Below are positions 43,321 to 52,058 of a stretch of DNA of 64,000 nucleotides, piece by piece (the stretch's first letter is position 1; every line of letters begins with the position of its first letter). The DNA is from Acidobacteriota bacterium (GTDB lineage Bacteria; Acidobacteriota; Terriglobia; Bryobacterales; Bryobacteraceae): NCBI GenBank assembly GCA_016213775.1, contig JACQZR010000130.1:1-64000 (forward strand). The letters are read 5' to 3'. A program made the position numbers and the translations under genes. The notes under the pieces were generated by a model. That model made no database searches. It was not told the DNA's origin and saw only the letters and a list, made by a program, of their open reading frames with translations.

Positions 43321-43362
43321 CGTGAAACGCAAAGGGACGTTACGCGCCCCGCCCGCGGTTGT
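43321..43362. repeat. Remnant of an SMP-30 gene tail
   Basis: GTGAAACGCAAAGG (43322-43335) matches the tail copy at 43785-43871, and CCCCGCCCGCGGTTGT (43347-43362) matches the very end of the esterase-SMP-30 gene at 36936. About 30 internal bases are missing. It lies just upstream of the DUF433 gene; the full-length tail copy lies just downstream of that locus. Confidence 0.6.
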
Positions 43363-43397
43363 AGCAAGCGATCCCTGCGTTCGATGATAATCAAGGT

Positions 43398-43622
43398 ATG
43401 ACCATTGGCGATTCGCGCATCACCATCGAGGCGGACAAGCGTGACGGTCAACCCTGCGTGCGTGGCATGAGAATCACCGTCTCAGACGTCCTGGGTTGGC
43501 TGGCTCATGGAATGACCGAAGAAACAATTCTGGAAGAGCATCCCGGGCTGGAGAAGGAGGACTTCGCCGCGGTGTATGCGTTCGCCGCGGAGATGGCCGA
43601 ATCCAAATACGGACAGCGTTAG
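43398..43622 (+). CDS. DUF433 antitoxin-like protein
   Basis: 74 residues: RITIEADKRDGQPCVRGMRI, VSDVLGWLAHGMTEETILEEH and PGLEKEDFAAVYAFAAEMAE. DUF433 proteins carry a winged or helix-turn-helix fold and typically stand directly before a DUF5615 PIN-like toxin gene, as antitoxins. The toxin-like frame starts at the GTG right after this stop. It closely resembles the second DUF433 gene at 51037, so the two loci derive from one ancestor. It is intact, unlike its partner. Confidence 0.85.
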   Translation: MTIGDSRITIEADKRDGQPCVRGMRITVSDVLGWLAHGMTEETILEEHPGLEKEDFAAVYAFAAEMAESKYGQR

Positions 43623-43871
43623 GTGCGGATTCTTCTGGACCAAAACCTCTCCCCGAAGTTGATCAGAAGACTTGCTGACGTGCTCCCCGGTTTGGAAACC
43701 GTTTATGACCATGGGCTCACCGGAGCTTCGGACCCGGCGATCTTCGAATGGGCGCGGCGATCCCGTTTTTCCGCAGTAGTGAGTGCCGGCCCCAAAGTCT
43801 ACCGCCGCACGGTGAAACGCAAAGGCACCTTCCCGTGGGTTGCCGTGACGCCACCGCGTCCGAGGCTGTGA
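43623..43871 (+). pseudogene. DUF5615 PIN-like toxin truncated and fused to an SMP-30 tail
   Basis: From GTG 43623, the first 54 residues (RILLDQNLSPKLIRRLADVL, TGASDPAIFEWARRSRFSAVV) are a DUF5615 PIN-like toxin N-terminus with the first catalytic-type Asp. At the point where the family continues SADRDF, the sequence switches to AGPKVYRR followed by KRKGTFPWVAVTPPRPRL, which is the C-terminal tail of an SMP-30/esterase protein. The second half of the PIN fold, with another acidic residue, is lost. The chimera is open for 82 codons but should be inactive. Confidence 0.8.
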
Positions 43872-44295
43872 GGTGCCTTCCGCGCAGCTACCTTCAGCTT
43901 CCCAACTCGCCCTGTAGAAACGGGACTCATCCCGCCTGCGGTTGCATTGGGCCTTCGGTCAGAGTTCATGCCGAACAAATGGACTGCTCAGGAAGATCCA
44001 CGCTGGATCTCCGAGAACCGCGAGCGCTCGCTAGCGAAGGGCGGCGATGCCATCGTAGGCAGTAATCAGAACGTCGCTGTCGATTGAAAGTTGGTGCCAG
44101 CCGCGTCGCCACTTCACGAGTGCCGCCTCGCCGCTCGGCAACTTCCCGTTCCAACTCCCGTCTGTCGAGGAGCTTCGCCCCCAAGGCTGCATGCTTCTCG
44201 GCCGGTTTCCTCAGGATACGCCCCAACTCGGACACTTCCTGTTTCTGTCCGGTCTCTGGCCGGCTGGAAGTCTCTGCCGGCTCCGATCCCTCTGA
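43872..44295. other. 424-base stretch with no identifiable gene
   Basis: Contains the small stem-loop CGGGACTCATCCCG (43921-43934) preceded by CCTGTAGAAA, related to the other repeats. Open frames occur on both strands, but none has a recognisable motif or a ribosome site. The minus-strand frame across it is opposite the DksA remnant at 44296-44499. It looks like degraded sequence. Confidence 0.5.
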
Positions 44296-44499
44296 CGCCT
44301 CACCCAGCGGGACATGGACTCGCGAGGCATCAGCCACATGACGAGCAGGTTGCACTCTCTGGAAGACGCTCTGCGGGCCATTGAGGAGGGAACTTTCGGA
44401 CGCTGTTCGTCCTGTGATGACGAGATCCCGCTGAGACGGCTCGAGGCGCCCAAATCGGCCCCATCCCCAAAAACCCTTATGCACCCGATCTTCTCTTGA
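44296..44499 (+). pseudogene. TraR/DksA-type zinc-finger protein, remnant
   Basis: The frame reads MTSRLHSLEDALRAIEEGTF then GRCSSCDDEIPLRRLEAP, the end of the DksA coiled coil and the first CxxC of its zinc finger. The second Cys pair expected about 17 residues later is absent, and the protein ends in unrelated KSAPSPKTLMHPIFS. The N-terminal coiled coil is interrupted by a stop in frame upstream. Both ends are therefore lost. In intact form this family binds RNA polymerase near the secondary channel. Confidence 0.7.
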
Positions 44500-44595
44500 C
44501 ACCCGCGTTGGTCTGGCCTATGTTCGGATCAGAGATAGTGCAATTCAGTTTCGCACTTAGATTGCCTGAGCCAAAAATGGCAAAGGAGGTATGTC

Positions 44596-45033
44596 ATGTT
44601 GCGAGCGTCGCACTGGTTGGCACTGAGTCTGTTCGCGGCAGTTGTAGCCTGCGAATCCGGACGCCATTCGCCCACGGGATTCCGCTTGCCCGCTACTGGC
44701 AATGCCGAGCGCGGTAAGACGGTTTTCCTCGATCTTCAATGCAATGCCTGCCACGATGTGGCGGATACCAATCTGCCGAAGCCGGCGGCACGAATCTTAA
44801 GTGTGGGTCTCGGCGGCGAAACCATGCGCGTCATGACCGACGGTCATCTGGTGGCCTCGATCATCAACCCATCCTTCCAGATTGCATCACGCCATGTGGA
44901 CGTGAAGACGGCCGACGGGAAATCACGCATGCCCGATTATTCCGATCGCCTGACGGTACGGCAGCTCACGGATCTCGTGGCTTTCCTCCAGAAGCACTAT
45001 ACGCTGCGCACCAGCGATCCGCCGATGTTCTGA
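44596..45033 (+). CDS. Exported c-type cytochrome
   Basis: 145 residues with a strong AAAGGAGGT before ATG 44596. A lipoprotein-like signal (ALSLFAAVVAC, Cys19) is followed by one haem-binding motif CNACH in GKTVFLDLQCNACHDV. A Met in GKSRMPDYSDRLT is the likely distal axial ligand, and the end RQLTDLVAFLQKHY is the usual C-terminal helix of class I cytochrome c. It probably carries electrons at the outside of the inner membrane. It is convergent with the RND efflux operon; no partner oxidase is in view. Confidence 0.88.
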   Translation: MLRASHWLALSLFAAVVACESGRHSPTGFRLPATGNAERGKTVFLDLQCNACHDVADTNLPKPAARILSVGLGGETMRVMTDGHLVASIINPSFQIASRHVDVKTADGKSRMPDYSDRLTVRQLTDLVAFLQKHYTLRTSDPPMF

Positions 45034-45092
45034 TTGGCGAGGTCTGGCGGCCGTCAGGGTGCATGCTTGAACTGTGTCTCTTGTCTGCCGGA

Positions 45093-48000
45093 TCAACGCG
45101 TAGTGGGGAGTTTCGGACCTTCGACGCTCAATTGTTCCTCCTCCCACGTTTGCGGTGTTCCTTTCTTCCAATGGCGCACCATGACGGCGCCCAGATCGTC
45201 CAGGTAGGTGTAGGCAACGGGAACAACGATCAGTGTCAACAGCGTCGATGTGATCAGGCCGCCCACCACGGCGCGAGCCATGGGGGCGCGGAATTCCGCT
45301 CCCGCTCCCCACTCAAATGCCAGTGGCAACATGCCAAAGATCATCGCCAGTGTGGTCATCAAAATCGGGCGCAGACGGACCCGCACCGCCGATACCACGG
45401 CCTCATTTCGCGCAACGCCCGCGCGGCGCTGCTGATTGCTGAAGTCCACCACCAGAATGGCATTCTTGGTCACCAGACCCATGAGCAGAATCAGTCCGAT
45501 CATCGACATGATGTTGAGGGTGTCCTTCACCAGGTACAACATGCCGGCCACTCCGATCAGCGAGAGCGGCAGCGACAGCATGAGGGCCAGCGGCTGGAGA
45601 AAACTGCGGAATTGCGAGGCAAGGATGGCGTAGATCAGGACTACGGCGAGCACCAGGGACTGCGAGACGTATCCGAAACTCTCCATCATGTCCTCATACT
45701 CGCCGGTGAATCCCACCGTGTAGCCTGCGGGCAGCCGCAACTGGGGCAGCCGCGCTTTGATGTCCTGCACCACTTCCCCGAGCGAGCGCCCCTGCGTGTT
45801 AGCGCTGACGCGGATCTCGCGGACCAGGTCCCTGTGGCGGATCTTGGACGGAGCTTTTCCGCTTTCCAGCGCCGCCACCTGGCGCAGCGGCACCAGCGCC
45901 GTGCCTCCCCTTCCGGGCAGGTCCAACCCGAGCAGATGCCCTTCTTCGCCGCGATGCGCCGCTTCCACGCGCAGCCGCACGTCGTAGCTGTCCCCGTCCG
46001 GATCCTCGAACTGCGAGACGACTTCGCCGGCAATGAGTCCACGCACGGTGGAGGCCACGGTGCCGAGGTCCAGCCCGAGATCGCCTGCCGCTCGGCGGTC
46101 GATGGCAATGCGCACTTCCGGCCGCGGGGCTTCCTCGCTGGTGTCGATGTCGGTGGCCCCAGGAATCTGTTTCACCATCTCCTGCACGGAAGTGGCCAGG
46201 GGCGCGAGCCGCGTCAACTCAGGGCCGCGGATAACAATCTGAATGGGCCGCGATTCGGCTTCCATCTGATCGGCTTCCACCACCGCTGTGCGGATGGCGC
46301 CGAAACGTTTCAGCCGCTCGCGCATCTCCTCTTTGAGCAGAGTGTAATGCGGACGCTCCGCACGCTCTTTCAGGCGAACGAAGATACCTCCTTCGTTGAC
46401 GGGTTGCCCGTTGACGCCGCCGATGGAGGCATAGGTGTAAGCCACCGCGGGGTTGCGCCGGACCTCCTCGTCGATCTGCCGCGCGATCTCCGCCGACCGC
46501 TCGAGGCTGATGCCCGGATTCGCCTTGTAGCTCACCTGATACTGGCCGGGATCGGCCTGCGGCATGAATGCCGACCCCAGCCGCCCGAAAAGGGAAAAGC
46601 TCGAGTAAATGGCCGCCGCCGCGATCAGAACCACGGCCCAGCGATGCGCCAGTGACCAGCCAAGCACCGTGGCGAGTCCTTCCTTCAACTGGTCCACCCG
46701 ATCGTTGAGACGCCCGAGCCCACGCCCGAACCACGAACGCTTCACACGCGGATCGGCGGCCGGATCGTACCAGCGCGAAGACAACATCGGATCGAGTGTG
46801 AAACTGACGTAGAGCGAGACCAGCACCGCAAACCCCACAGTGATCCCGAACTGGTAGAAGAAGCGGCCCATGATGCCACCCATGAACGCCACCGGTACGA
46901 ACACCGCCAGGATAGTAAACGTGGTCGCCATGACAGCGAGTCCGATTTCCGAGGTGGCCTCGCGCGCGGCCGTCATATGATTGGCCCCTCCGTGCAGGTG
47001 GCGTACGATGTTTTCCCGCACCACGATCGCATCGTCAATCAGCAGTCCAATGGCGAGCGAGAGACCCATCAACGTGAGGATGTTGAGCGTGAAGCCGAGC
47101 ATGCGCATGACGATAAACGTGCTGATCACCGACACGGGCAGCGCAAGCCCCGTGATGATGGTGCTGCGCCAACTGTTGAGGAAGAGGAACACGATCATGA
47201 CCGTAAGCAAGCCGCCGACGACGAGAGTGGTTTGCACATCTTCTACTGACTCGCGGATGAAGAGCGAACGATCGACAACCTCGCGCAGACGGATGTGCCG
47301 CGGCAGTTCCGCATTCAGCTTGGCCACGGCCAGCTTGATCCCGTCCGCCACCTCCACAGTATTCGCTCCGGACTGCTTCACCGCGTCGAGAGCGATAGCC
47401 GGCTTGCCGTCAATGAGGCAGGCGCTGAGCCGTTCCTCCACTCCGTCGACGATCCGCGCCACTTCAGGTAGAAACACCGGGCGGTCCTTGCGTTGCGCCA
47501 CGATGAGATTGCGCAGCGAATCGACGGTGCGGAACTTGCCCGCCACGCGCACCAGTAATTCGTTGTGACCCTGCTCGAGTTTGCCGGCGGGCACGTCGAG
47601 GTTCTCGCGCCGCAGGGCGCCGGCCACTTCGGCATAGGTCAGGCGCAATGCGGCGAGTTTCTCGCGATCCACCTGAATTTGGACTTCCCTACGGGCTTCT
47701 CCCACGATGTTCACCTGGCCCACGCCGGGAACGTTCTCGAGCCGCTTCTTAATCACCTTCTCGGCAATCGACGAGAGGGTCCGTATATCTGCCGTCTGGC
47801 TTTCCACGGCCACCGATACCACCGGCATCGCATTGAAGTCGATGCGCTGCACGACGGGCTCATCGATCTCGCGCGGCAGTTGCGGACGAATGGAGTTGAT
47901 CTTGGCTTGCGCGTCCTGCTGCGCGGTGAAGATCTTCGTTCCCAGATGGAACTCGACGACGATGACCGAGCGGCCCTCCGTGGTGGTGGACTGGATATGG

Positions 48001-48233
48001 CGCACGCCGGCGATGGTGTTCAGCACCTCTTCAATGCGCTTGGTCACTTCGCGCTCCGCGGTGTCGGGAGAGGCGCCCTGATAGACGGTCTGGACGGTAA
48101 GGACCGGGAGTTCGACGTCGGGAAAAAGGTCGACGCTCAACTCGCGGTAGGAGTAGAGACCCAGGGTAACCAGCGAGACCGCGGTCATGGTGGCGAGCAC
48201 CGGCTGCCTGATGGAAAGATCGCTCAGAAGCAT
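45093..48233 (-). CDS. RND (AcrB/HAE1-type) inner-membrane efflux pump
   Basis: 1046 residues. Typical markers: MLLSDLSIRQPVLATMTAVS start, EEVLNTIAGVRHIQSTT, VQRIDFNAMPVVSVAV, two sets of membrane helices, the conserved Asp pair in GLSLAIGLLIDDAIVVRENI and GLVTKNAILVVDF late on. The length and layout fit multidrug RND pumps driven by proton influx. It is the third gene of a minus-strand operon with the membrane fusion protein (3-base gap) and TolC-like channel. Substrate not predictable. The Asp pair means it should be active. Confidence 0.93.
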   Translation of the reverse strand: MLLSDLSIRQPVLATMTAVSLVTLGLYSYRELSVDLFPDVELPVLTVQTVYQGASPDTAEREVTKRIEEVLNTIAGVRHIQSTTTEGRSVIVVEFHLGTKIFTAQQDAQAKINSIRPQLPREIDEPVVQRIDFNAMPVVSVAVESQTADIRTLSSIAEKVIKKRLENVPGVGQVNIVGEARREVQIQVDREKLAALRLTYAEVAGALRRENLDVPAGKLEQGHNELLVRVAGKFRTVDSLRNLIVAQRKDRPVFLPEVARIVDGVEERLSACLIDGKPAIALDAVKQSGANTVEVADGIKLAVAKLNAELPRHIRLREVVDRSLFIRESVEDVQTTLVVGGLLTVMIVFLFLNSWRSTIITGLALPVSVISTFIVMRMLGFTLNILTLMGLSLAIGLLIDDAIVVRENIVRHLHGGANHMTAAREATSEIGLAVMATTFTILAVFVPVAFMGGIMGRFFYQFGITVGFAVLVSLYVSFTLDPMLSSRWYDPAADPRVKRSWFGRGLGRLNDRVDQLKEGLATVLGWSLAHRWAVVLIAAAAIYSSFSLFGRLGSAFMPQADPGQYQVSYKANPGISLERSAEIARQIDEEVRRNPAVAYTYASIGGVNGQPVNEGGIFVRLKERAERPHYTLLKEEMRERLKRFGAIRTAVVEADQMEAESRPIQIVIRGPELTRLAPLATSVQEMVKQIPGATDIDTSEEAPRPEVRIAIDRRAAGDLGLDLGTVASTVRGLIAGEVVSQFEDPDGDSYDVRLRVEAAHRGEEGHLLGLDLPGRGGTALVPLRQVAALESGKAPSKIRHRDLVREIRVSANTQGRSLGEVVQDIKARLPQLRLPAGYTVGFTGEYEDMMESFGYVSQSLVLAVVLIYAILASQFRSFLQPLALMLSLPLSLIGVAGMLYLVKDTLNIMSMIGLILLMGLVTKNAILVVDFSNQQRRAGVARNEAVVSAVRVRLRPILMTTLAMIFGMLPLAFEWGAGAEFRAPMARAVVGGLITSTLLTLIVVPVAYTYLDDLGAVMVRHWKKGTPQTWEEEQLSVEGPKLPTTR

Positions 48234-48236
48234 GGT

Positions 48237-49466
48237 TCACTTCACCTCGATGCGGACCCCATCGGCGACTTCGATGCTTTGTTCGGCCACCACGACTTCG
48301 CCGGCCTGCAACCCCTCCAGCACCTGCAGCAGGTTGTCCTTCTCGGCACCGATGCGGATCGCGCGGCGAAACGCTTTCGCGGGCTCTCCCTTGTTCTGCA
48401 TCACCACAAACAGGTAAGCCTGCTTGGAGGACCGGTCATCGCGGTAGACCGCAGCGATCGGGACGAGGATTGCGTTCGCCGCGCTGCCGGTGAGAATCTC
48501 GCCTTCGGCGAACAGGCCTGCGCGCAGTTTGCCTCCGGAGGCGTCCACGGCGATGCGGACTTTCGCCGTCCGCGCTTCGGCATCCACCGCCGGACTGACC
48601 TCAATCACGCTCCCGCGAAAGCGCATGCCGGAATAGCTGTTGACGGTGAAGGTGACACTCTGCCTGGCGCGGATAGATGCGAGGTCCGACGTCGGCACCA
48701 GTGCTTCCAATTCCAGCCGGCCGTTGTCCACCAGCGTGAAGACCGCCGTTGGCGCTTCCACATAGGAGCCGACGCTAACGTGGCGGCGGGCCACCTGTCC
48801 GCCCACGGGCGCGGGAATCACGGTATCGCGCACATGCTTGCGGGCCGTTTCGGCGGACACGCGGGCTTGCGCCAGTTGCGCTTGTGCCAGTTCCACCTGC
48901 GCTCGTCCCTCCTGGCCGGCCACCTGGGCCGACTTCAGGTCCTTGTCCGTGATGCCGCCGGAGCGCAACAGATTCCTTGCCCGCTCCAACTCGGAAGCCG
49001 CATGCCGCTCGGCCACCTCCGCCTTGGCGAGCGCGGCTTCGGCCACTTTGACGGCGGAGTTCGCCTGCGCTACCGCCAGCTCGTAATTGACAGGGTCAAG
49101 CCATACGATGGGTTCGCCGGCCGCCACCGAATCGCCTTCCTCTTTGGCCACCTTCACCACGCGTCCGATTGTTTCGGCTTTCACCTCAACGCGGGTGGGA
49201 GAAACGAGCGTGCCGGTGACCGGGACCGTCGAGGCGAAGGTCCGCGGCTCGATGCGCAGTGTCTGGACTCGGACCGGTGCGGATTCCGCCGGCGGGCTGG
49301 CAGTGTTTACGCTGCGGCAGGCTGTCAGCGCCGAGAGACAGCAGGCGGCGATTGACAGTCGCAAAACGCCCGCTGTAGGGCAGACGCCCCCGTCTGCGCG
49401 CGACCCCCTGGTCGCGCTTCGGCCGCCCGCCTGCGCGCCAAAGGTCAGTATTGTACTGATGTTCAT
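48237..49466 (-). CDS. RND periplasmic adaptor (membrane fusion protein)
   Basis: 409 residues. The lipoyl/barrel parts read RVEVKAETIGRVVKVAKEEG and GEPIVWLDP, the hairpin coiled coil spans about residues 125-215 (ALAKAEVAERHAASELERAR, LAQARVSAETARKH), then VIPAPVGGQVARRHVSVGSY. A lipobox-like LSALTAC precedes the mature part. Residues about 9-33 (FGAQAGGRSATRGSRADGGV onward) are encoded by a palindromic repeat, so the signal region is longer than usual and the hydrophobic segment starts near residue 35. The start could instead be an internal codon near it. Co-transcribed with the pump and channel genes. Confidence 0.88.
   Translation of the reverse strand: MNISTILTFGAQAGGRSATRGSRADGGVCPTAGVLRLSIAACCLSALTACRSVNTASPPAESAPVRVQTLRIEPRTFASTVPVTGTLVSPTRVEVKAETIGRVVKVAKEEGDSVAAGEPIVWLDPVNYELAVAQANSAVKVAEAALAKAEVAERHAASELERARNLLRSGGITDKDLKSAQVAGQEGRAQVELAQAQLAQARVSAETARKHVRDTVIPAPVGGQVARRHVSVGSYVEAPTAVFTLVDNGRLELEALVPTSDLASIRARQSVTFTVNSYSGMRFRGSVIEVSPAVDAEARTAKVRIAVDASGGKLRAGLFAEGEILTGSAANAILVPIAAVYRDDRSSKQAYLFVVMQNKGEPAKAFRRAIRIGAEKDNLLQVLEGLQAGEVVVAEQSIEVADGVRIEVK
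49380..49417. repeat. Two stem-loops within the 5' end of the adaptor gene
   Basis: GCAGACGCCCCCGTCTGC (49380-49397, loop CCCC) and GCGCGACCCCCTGGTCGCGC (49398-49417, loop CCCT), preceded by TGTAGGGCA and followed by a CGCCTGCGCGCC. They lie in frame inside the N-terminal coding part of the adaptor. Confidence 0.75.
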
Positions 49467-49471
49467 TTGAG

Positions 49472-50788
49472 TTACTCCGATGGATTGCGGCCCAGGGCCC
49501 AGAGCAGGTTCGCGCGCGCCACCGAATAATCGTGGCGGCCGCGCAGCAGGTTGACTCGCGCCACCGAGAGCGCCGTTTGCGCATCGACAATGTCCAGCGT
49601 GGTGGCCGCCCCGTACTTGTAGTTGTTCTGCGTCATGTCGAGCACACGCGAGGCTTGTCCCTCAGTGGCACGCGCGGCGAGGATTGTTTCGTTCGTGGCC
49701 CGAAGCTCGTCGACGGCCTGCTGGAGGTTGAGGCGGATCTCCTGTTCGGCGCGCTCGCGTTCCAACCGCGCGGAACGCTCGTTGGCCGTGGCTTGGGCCA
49801 CCATGCCGCTACGCCGGAATCCGTCGAACACAGGCAGCGAAAGGTTCACCCCGAGGGTCCATCTTGCGAAACGCGAGTTGCCGAGATTGGACGGCAGCCG
49901 CGCCATCACACCGTATTCGCTGTTCAGGTCGGCACGAAACCGGCCTTCGGCCTGCGCCAACTGGTGAAGCACCGCGGCGCTGCGCTCGGCAATGCGCAGG
50001 CGCGACATTTCCGGCCGGCGGCGCACCGCTTCGAGCACCAGTTTCTCCTGGTCGGGCTCTTCCCAAGGCTTGTCCTGGAAGTCTCCACTGATCAGAACCG
50101 CGGTGTCGATGGGCCGCACCATGTAGTAGTTCAGCAGCGACCGTGCCTGGCGGATGGCCGCTCCGGCGCGCACCACGTCCGGAGCGATGTTGGCCAGCGC
50201 CACTTCCGAACGGAGCACGTCCACCTCAGTGGCCACGCCATGCTGGAAACGTGAGCGGGCCATCTCCACGTGGCGCTGGCGCTGCACCTGAGTTTCCAAC
50301 ACCACCATGCGGTAGCGATCCGCCCAGAGCAATCCGTACCATGCCTTAACCACCGCCAACGCGAGATCCTGACTGGCGCGGTCGATTTCCGCGCCGGCTC
50401 CTTCGGCCTGCACCGCTGCCAGCCGCAGGGCGCTCCCCACTTTGCCCGCCGTGTAAAGCGGCTGCTTCAGCGAGACCCCGTAGTGGAACAGGTTCGCGCC
50501 CACGGGATTGAGAGCATCGAGCAGGTCTTTGGGGAACTTGTCGAGGCCGGAGGAATTCAGCAGGCTGGGGTCGCGCGTGCGCAAGCCACCTCCGAAAATG
50601 CTGATGGCGGGCAACGCGTCGGCACGCACTTCGCGGACCTTGCCTTGTAGGGCCTCGGCCGAGGCGCGCGCTTTGGCCACATCCGGATGGCGATCGAGTG
50701 CGGCCCGCACGGCGTCGGACAGCGTGAGTGGTGTCTGCGCCGGCAGAAGCCGCGCCGCAACCCACAAGAATAATAAAAGACGTCGCAT
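49472..50788 (-). CDS. TolC-family outer-membrane channel
   Basis: ATG 50788 gives 438 residues with signal sequence MRRLLLFLWVAARLLPAQ; a TTG five codons earlier is possible. Features: LTLSDAVRAALDRHPDVAKA, repeated long helices with LAQAEGRFRADL, VNLSLPVFDGFRR and YKYGAATTLDIVDAQTAL. Two related OEP repeats are visible. It should form the trimeric outer-membrane duct of the tripartite pump. First gene of the operon, 5 bases before the adaptor. Confidence 0.92.
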   Translation of the reverse strand: MRRLLLFLWVAARLLPAQTPLTLSDAVRAALDRHPDVAKARASAEALQGKVREVRADALPAISIFGGGLRTRDPSLLNSSGLDKFPKDLLDALNPVGANLFHYGVSLKQPLYTAGKVGSALRLAAVQAEGAGAEIDRASQDLALAVVKAWYGLLWADRYRMVVLETQVQRQRHVEMARSRFQHGVATEVDVLRSEVALANIAPDVVRAGAAIRQARSLLNYYMVRPIDTAVLISGDFQDKPWEEPDQEKLVLEAVRRRPEMSRLRIAERSAAVLHQLAQAEGRFRADLNSEYGVMARLPSNLGNSRFARWTLGVNLSLPVFDGFRRSGMVAQATANERSARLERERAEQEIRLNLQQAVDELRATNETILAARATEGQASRVLDMTQNNYKYGAATTLDIVDAQTALSVARVNLLRGRHDYSVARANLLWALGRNPSE

Positions 50789-51036
50789 TTTGACACCTGG
50801 CAATCTTCACCACAGACTCCAGGCATCCTCAGCAGCGTACTTGCTTCGAAACTGTCTTCATCGTAACGTGGCCTGATGCCAAGCTCAAGCCGCGGACTAT
50901 CCAGCAGCACGCCCCGACACGTCACCGCCCAAATCGCTGCCCCACCATCCAACTCGCCTTCGGGGATCCAGCCGGCAACAACGCCATTGTGCATGCCGCC
51001 GTCGCTGTCCGATTGTGGTTGGTAGATAATTGGGCT

Positions 51037-51261
51037 ATGACCTCTTCGCATTCACGCATCACAGTCGAGGCCGGCAAACGGGATGGCCAACCCTGCATTT
51101 GCGGAATGCGCATCACCGTGTTGGACATCCTGGGGTGGTTGGCGCACGGCATGACCGAAGACGAAATATTGGATGAACATCCGGGCCTGGAAAAGCAGGA
51201 CTTTGCCGCGGTATATGCCTTTGCCGCCGAGATGACGGAAGCCAGATACGGACACCGCTAG
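51037..51261 (+). CDS. DUF433 antitoxin-like protein (second copy)
   Basis: 74 residues from ATG 51037: RITVEAGKRDGQPCICGMRI, LDILGWLAHGMTEDEILDEH and PGLEKQDFAAVYAFAAEMTE. Nearly identical to the DUF433 protein at 43398. A longer frame from 50989 has no supporting ribosome site. It is followed at once by a decayed DUF5615 toxin. The region between it and the TolC gene (50789-51036) holds nothing recognisable. Confidence 0.82.
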   Translation: MTSSHSRITVEAGKRDGQPCICGMRITVLDILGWLAHGMTEDEILDEHPGLEKQDFAAVYAFAAEMTEARYGHR

Positions 51262-51548
51262 GTGCGCGGACATCATTCCAGGTCTGGAGACCGTTTATGA
51301 TCACCGTCTCACCGGGGCATCCGACGCACTCATCTTCGAATGGGCCCGGCAGTCCGCCTTCTCAGCGATTGTTAGCGCCGACCGCGACTTTGTACGGCTT
51401 GTTGAAAGACTGGGTCCGCCCCTAAGATCATCCGAATCGAACGATGCGATTACCCCTCGCCAGAATTGAACAGCTACTGCGCCGTGAGGTGATCCGAATT
51501 CTGGATTTCCTTGGCTCTGACCGCGCCGTACTTCTCCTGAAACCTTGA
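51262..51548 (+). pseudogene. DUF5615 PIN-like toxin with N-terminal deletion and two frameshifts
   Basis: Compared with 43623, the first 17 or so codons (including the first acidic residue) are deleted right after GTGCG. The body then reads IPGLETVYDHRLTGASD and FSAIVSADRDFVRLVERLGPP in one frame, PKIIRIERCDYP in the next and ARIEQLLRREVIRILDFLGS in the third, ending LLLKP and TGA at 51546-51548. Together these give a complete DUF5615 C-terminus. Both shifts occur at runs of four C where five would keep frame. Confidence 0.82.
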
Positions 51549-51791
51549 ACCCTCGGCGCTCTCGGGAAATTGACCACTATTTGACCACTTGTGCTCGGAT
51601 AGAGTTGACCACATTCGAAGCATGCCGTGCCACGTGGCACGCGCATGGAGCGTGGCGTCATCATCCGCGCCGAAGGCGTGTAAGTGCTTCCTCCCGCGTA
51701 AACAAGGCTTGGTGCGATGCACGGCGGTGCGGCGACCTTGAACGCTTCGTCGCAGCGTGTCTTACGCAATACGATTTAGTATGATCGGATC

Positions 51792-52058
51792 ATGAGAACC
51801 ACCGCGCCGCTCTCCATCACTTTGCCCCCCGAAATGCTCGATCGCGCCAGGCTACTCGCGCGCAAGGAAAACCGTACCATGAGCGAATTAATGCGCGAAG
51901 CCTACCGCCAATATGAACGCAAACGGCGCTGGGATGAAATCAACGAGTATGGCCGTGAACGCGCCGCCAAACTCGGAATCAGTGAAAAGGATGTTCCTGA
52001 CATCGTGAAGGAGCACCGTCGCACTGCATCATCCAAGTCAAGTAGCCGCGCCAAATGA
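51792..52058 (+). CDS. Ribbon-helix-helix antitoxin (CopG-like)
   Basis: 88 residues: the strand-helix-helix PLSITLPPEMLDRARLLARK then NRTMSELMREAYRQYERKR, and a flexible tail. This is the usual RHH antitoxin that precedes PIN-family toxins. A TATGAT (51780-51785) ends six bases before the ATG, so the transcript may be leaderless. The last codons precede the PIN toxin in the same frame. It should bind its own operator DNA as a dimer. Confidence 0.82.
   Translation: MRTTAPLSITLPPEMLDRARLLARKENRTMSELMREAYRQYERKRRWDEINEYGRERAAKLGISEKDVPDIVKEHRRTASSKSSSRAK

Noticed and set aside
43966-44502. 178-codon minus-strand open frame
   Set aside because: It is opposite the clear DksA zinc-finger remnant and has no motif or ribosome site.
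44739-49355. Long plus-strand open frames opposite the RND operon
   Set aside because: They are composition shadows of well-recognised pump and adaptor genes.
50804-51051. Short minus-strand frame between the TolC and DUF433 genes
   Set aside because: No start site or recognisable motif; runs into the TolC gene in another frame.
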